DNA from: Candidatus Methylomirabilota bacterium
Lineage (GTDB): Bacteria; Methylomirabilota; Methylomirabilia; Methylomirabilales; JACQHM01
Assembly (NCBI GenBank): GCA_016199025.1
Contig: JACQHM010000206.1
Span: 1 to 8,525, forward strand
Reading direction: 5' to 3'
Length of the DNA stretch: 8,525 nt
Shown here piece by piece: positions 6,305 to 8,525 of the stretch; position 1 is the stretch's first letter, and every line of letters begins with the position of its first letter. Below the pieces are notes generated by a model that worked only from the letters and a program-made list of their open reading frames with translations, had not been told where the DNA came from and ran no database searches. The position numbers and the translations under genes are program-made.

Positions 6305-8056
6305 ATGGGGCAAAAGCTCTTCAAAAGGCCTCTCACAAAGGTCGGCCTCGCTGGGACGTCCTTCCTCTTCGGCTTGGCCGTGTTCCTTCCCCTTCATCAC
6401 CTCGACGCCTTGAGAAGCGCCGCTGCCGCCCTCCCTTCTGAAGTTCCCCCCTCCCAAGACCAAAAGGACCGGGCAAGGATCCTGCTTGAGGAAATCGCCA
6501 AGCTGGAAGCGATGGCGGAAGAAAAGGCCCAGCTTCAGACCGATCCTGCTCTCCCTGAGGAGGGTGAGGAGGAGCCTGGATTGAAGGAAGAGGCCCCTGC
6601 CCTGGTGAGCCCGGAGGACGAGGAGGTCCTTAAAGAAGAGCAGGCGGCCCGTTCGGCCATCCAGGAACCGGAGGAGGTCTCTGACGTCCCCATCGTCTTC
6701 AATGAGAAGGTCAGGGCCTATCTCCGCCTCTTTCAGACCTCCAAGCGGGGGGTCATCTCCAGGGCCTTCGGGCGGGCCGAGCAATACCTGGGCATGATGA
6801 AACAGATCTTCAAAGAGAAGGGACTCCCAGAGGACCTGATCAACCTGGCCTTCATCGAGAGCGCCTTCAATCCCTGGGCCACGTCAAAGGCGAAAGCCGC
6901 TGGCATCTGGCAGTTCATCGAATCGACGGCGAGGCGCTATGGCCTCAAGGTCAGCTACTGGATCGACGAGCGGCGGGATCCGGAAAAGGCCACCCGGGCG
7001 GCGGCTGAGTATTTACGCGAGCTGTACGACATGTTCAAGTCCTGGCCTCTTGCTTTGGCGGCCTACAACGCGGGGGAGGGAAAGGTCCAGGCGGCCATAG
7101 AACGCCAAAGGATCGGCAACTTCTGGGCCCTCCGGCTCCCGAAAGAAACCCAGTTGTTCGTGCCGGCCTTTATGGCGATGACGATCATCGCAAAGGACCC
7201 TGAGCGCTATGGGTTCTCCCTTCCCTTGGAGAAGCTGTGGGAGCCGGACCGGGTACGGGTTCACGGGCCGACAGATTTAAGGCTCATCGCTCGAGGGGCC
7301 GGGACCTCCTTGGAAGTAATCCGCGCCTTGAACCCCGAGCTTCACCGAGGGGTCACTCCCCCGTTTACCGCTTCCTACGCAGTGAGGCTCCCTCCCGGCA
7401 GCAAGGATGATGTCCTTCAAGCCCTCGCGAGGGTTCCGAAGGAGCGCCGCGCCCTGTGGGCGACGTACCAGGCACGGAAAGGGGATACCCTGGCGGGGAT
7501 CGCCAAACGCCATCAGGTACCGCTTCCCATCCTGGCCGAGCTGAACGGAATGGGGTCCGGCCAGCGACCGAAGACGGGGAGCACCCTCCGTCTCCCCATC
7601 CCGGCCCGCGTGGCCTTCACAAAGATCTGGGAGCCTTCCGTGCCAAGCTTTGCCTCTGATGAGGCGAAGCCAGTCAGACTCTCCCGGCGGATAACCCACC
7701 ACCGGGTGAGGAGGGGAGATACCCTCTGGCGGATCACCAGGGCTTACGATGTGAGTCTGGAGGATCTGTCCCGGTGGAACGACCTAAAAACCGATGACTC
7801 CCTTCGCCCCGGCCAGATCCTTCTGGTGGCCGCCCCTTCCCAAGCGGTCGAGATCCCAAGCCCTTCCAAGGCTCCCACCCTCATCGAATCCAGGCAGGTG
7901 ATCAAGTACAAGGTGAAGCGGGGGGATACCCTATGGGAGATCGCCAGCTCGTATGGGGTCACCGTTGCGGAGCTTCGGCACTGGAACAAGCTGACCTCCA
8001 GGAGCAGGATCAGGCCAGGTCAGGTGCTCCGGATCCTCCCGGGGAAGAGCCTCTAG
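6305..8056 (+). CDS. mltD: MltD-type membrane-bound lytic murein transglycosylase, SLT domain plus three LysM
   Basis: Cleaves the MurNAc-GlcNAc bond of peptidoglycan, forming 1,6-anhydro ends, in wall remodelling. The protein is 583 residues. An N-terminal basic stretch and hydrophobic segment (about 11-31) act as signal or anchor. An acidic Glu-rich linker (about 58-126) follows. The SLT catalytic domain spans about 160-270, with E185 in IESAFNP as the catalytic acid, then KAAGIWQFIESTARRYGL (197-214) and ALAAYNAGEGKV (250-261). A degenerate module lies at about 318-370. Three LysM peptidoglycan-binding repeats follow, at about 387-431, 465-509 and 534-577, each with an RKGDTL- or RGDTLW-like start. 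E. coli MltD is about 450 residues with two LysM and is a lipoprotein. No lipobox cysteine is visible here, so this one is probably anchored by a transmembrane helix or secreted. A sigma-54-like promoter precedes it. The symbol rests on architecture. Confidence 0.93.
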   Translation: MGQKLFKRPLTKVGLAGTSFLFGLAVFLPLHHLDALRSAAAALPSEVPPSQDQKDRARILLEEIAKLEAMAEEKAQLQTDPALPEEGEEEPGLKEEAPALVSPEDEEVLKEEQAARSAIQEPEEVSDVPIVFNEKVRAYLRLFQTSKRGVISRAFGRAEQYLGMMKQIFKEKGLPEDLINLAFIESAFNPWATSKAKAAGIWQFIESTARRYGLKVSYWIDERRDPEKATRAAAEYLRELYDMFKSWPLALAAYNAGEGKVQAAIERQRIGNFWALRLPKETQLFVPAFMAMTIIAKDPERYGFSLPLEKLWEPDRVRVHGPTDLRLIARGAGTSLEVIRALNPELHRGVTPPFTASYAVRLPPGSKDDVLQALARVPKERRALWATYQARKGDTLAGIAKRHQVPLPILAELNGMGSGQRPKTGSTLRLPIPARVAFTKIWEPSVPSFASDEAKPVRLSRRITHHRVRRGDTLWRITRAYDVSLEDLSRWNDLKTDDSLRPGQILLVAAPSQAVEIPSPSKAPTLIESRQVIKYKVKRGDTLWEIASSYGVTVAELRHWNKLTSRSRIRPGQVLRILPGKSL

Positions 8057-8175
8057 CCTTCGCGTCATCGTTCCATCGTGTTCAGGGTCCTCGTCGTTCG
8101 GGCAAGGGCCTTTTCTCTTTCGCTGGGAAGATTTCTCCCCCTGCCTCTCCTTCGCCTTTCCAGAGACTTTTGGGA

Positions 8176-8204
8176 TTGACACAAAGGCCGTTTCAAGTTA
8201 TAAG
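8176..8204 (+). promoter_or_regulatory. Near-consensus sigma-70 promoter upstream of the cstA-like gene
   Basis: TTGACA (8176-8181) and TATAAG (8199-8204, 5 of 6) are spaced by 17 bases, the best promoter in the window. Start would be near 8211, giving an unusually long leader of about 214 bases before the ATG at 8425. Confidence 0.65.
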
Positions 8205-8300
8205 CGGTCTGAGACTTCCTCGTAATTGTGCTGGCCTCGAGATGATCCCGCTAAGAAATCTCTGTTTGCAGAAGGGGTCGGAGGTTCAGCCCTAAGATCA

Positions 8301-8379
8301 GGTCCCTGTCTAGGACCGGCCCGAAGGTCCTTATCAGTAGAGGGGGTTTCAAAAAGGGGGGGAGCATCGTCCGGGTCCT
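8301..8379 (+). promoter_or_regulatory. cstA leader with mutually exclusive hairpins
   Basis: GGACC at 8313-8317 can pair with GGTCC at 8301-8305 (loop of seven), with GGTCC at 8326-8330 (AGGACC/GGTCCT, loop of eight), or with a third GGTCCT at 8374-8379. Only one pairing can exist at a time, the pattern expected of a switching leader. It matches no riboswitch class I recognise, and short G/C-rich repeats can also arise by chance. Confidence 0.35.
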
Positions 8380-8408
8380 ATCTTGGTTGAATTCTCAGCC
8401 CTTAACGC

Positions 8409-8424
8409 GAGGAGGGTTCGACCC
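8409..8424 (+). promoter_or_regulatory. Ribosome binding site of cstA, with its 3' end in a small hairpin
   Basis: GAGGAGGG (8409-8416) ends eight bases before the ATG at 8425. GGGT (8414-8417) and ACCC (8421-8424) form a 4-bp stem with loop TCG that fills the gap between Shine-Dalgarno and start codon. Confidence 0.6.
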
Positions 8425-8525
8425 ATGAGCCTGCCAGTGTTGGCTGTTGTGTTCTTGTTGTGGATTGGGATCGGCTACCGGCTCTACAGCCGGTTCGTCG
8501 CCCGCCAGTACCGCCTGGATAAGAA
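8425..8525 (+). CDS. cstA: CstA-family carbon-starvation transporter, N-terminus, runs off the right edge
   Basis: Members of the CstA family are many-helix inner-membrane transporters induced by carbon limitation. E. coli CstA and BtsT take up peptides and/or pyruvate. Only 33 codons are present: a hydrophobic first helix (about residues 3-17) followed by GYRLYSRFVARQYRLD (17-32). This matches the family's opening pattern of GYRxYxRFxAR and then LD. The ATG has a strong GAGGAGGG eight bases upstream. It lies behind a good sigma-70 promoter and a long leader. The assignment rests on a short N-terminus, so moderate confidence is given; another helical membrane protein is possible but less likely. 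Confidence 0.75.
   Translation, partial: MSLPVLAVVFLLWIGIGYRLYSRFVARQYRLDK

Larger units (their letters stand above)
8057..8424. other. Non-coding stretch between mltD and the cstA-like gene
   Basis: This stretch of 368 bases shows no convincing gene on either strand. The first 120 bases contain no recognisable terminator. The remainder holds a sigma-70 promoter and a leader of about 210 bases with repeated GGTCC blocks, described separately. Confidence 0.6.

Noticed and set aside
7933..8295. Plus-strand open frame across the end of mltD and the following gap
   Set aside because: It starts inside the third LysM repeat in another frame and has low-complexity, non-protein-like composition. 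Its tail could be read as a 17-codon upstream ORF from the ATG at 8242, but that lacks a ribosome binding site.
8313..8331. AGGACC/GGTCCT hairpin as an intrinsic terminator or a known riboswitch
   Set aside because: Only two T residues follow the stem, and no consensus of SAM, cobalamin, c-di-GMP, glycine or T-box leaders is visible.
8414..8424. GGGTTCGACCC as the T-arm of a tRNA
   Set aside because: No acceptor, D or anticodon arm can be built around it, and it sits directly on the cstA ribosome binding site.

Overview
This window reads as a bacterial chromosome segment of fairly high G+C (about 58-60% by eye). It contains proteostasis and cell-envelope housekeeping genes and no sign of phage, insertion sequence, CRISPR or tRNA. 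A CTTGAGT-type HspR operator, a sigma-54-like promoter and this gene repertoire fit a Desulfobacterota-like ('deltaproteobacterial') organism or a neighbouring phylum such as NC10 or Nitrospirota. That assignment is inference; the sequence alone does not fix the taxon.

Minus strand, left half: a tight co-oriented run reads lon (3632-1182), then hsp20 (1148-681), then the start of dnaK (620 to the left edge). Gaps are 33 and 60 bases with no visible terminator or internal promoter, so this is probably one heat-shock operon. A good sigma-70 promoter lies just upstream of lon. An almost complete HAIR inverted repeat, the operator of the MerR-type repressor HspR, is laid over its -35 element and spacer. 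In systems studied elsewhere DnaK acts as HspR's co-repressor, so an operon encoding DnaK under a HAIR would be a self-limiting heat-shock circuit.

Plus strand, right half: htrA (membrane-anchored periplasmic serine protease, one PDZ) diverges from lon. Its promoter region carries three 10-base tandem repeats. After htrA comes a 107-base gap packed with inverted repeats: a perfect G6/C6 hairpin, then a two-hairpin branched element closed by a 7-bp stem. Next are cutA (divalent-cation tolerance protein) and, immediately after it, a patatin/RssA-like serine phospholipase. Then comes a 583-residue MltD-type lytic transglycosylase with an SLT domain and three LysM repeats, preceded by a sigma-54-like -24/-12 motif.

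Right end: a 368-base non-coding stretch holds a near-consensus sigma-70 promoter. It is followed by a leader of roughly 210 bases with mutually exclusive hairpins, then the first 33 codons of a cstA-like peptide/pyruvate transporter.

Together the genes cover cytoplasmic folding and degradation (Lon, Hsp20, DnaK), envelope protein quality control (HtrA), lipid and peptidoglycan turnover (patatin-like enzyme, MltD) and carbon-starvation uptake (CstA). All genes belong to known families. I found no convincing undescribed multi-gene system; the points worth a second look are in the regulatory and structured intergenic DNA.
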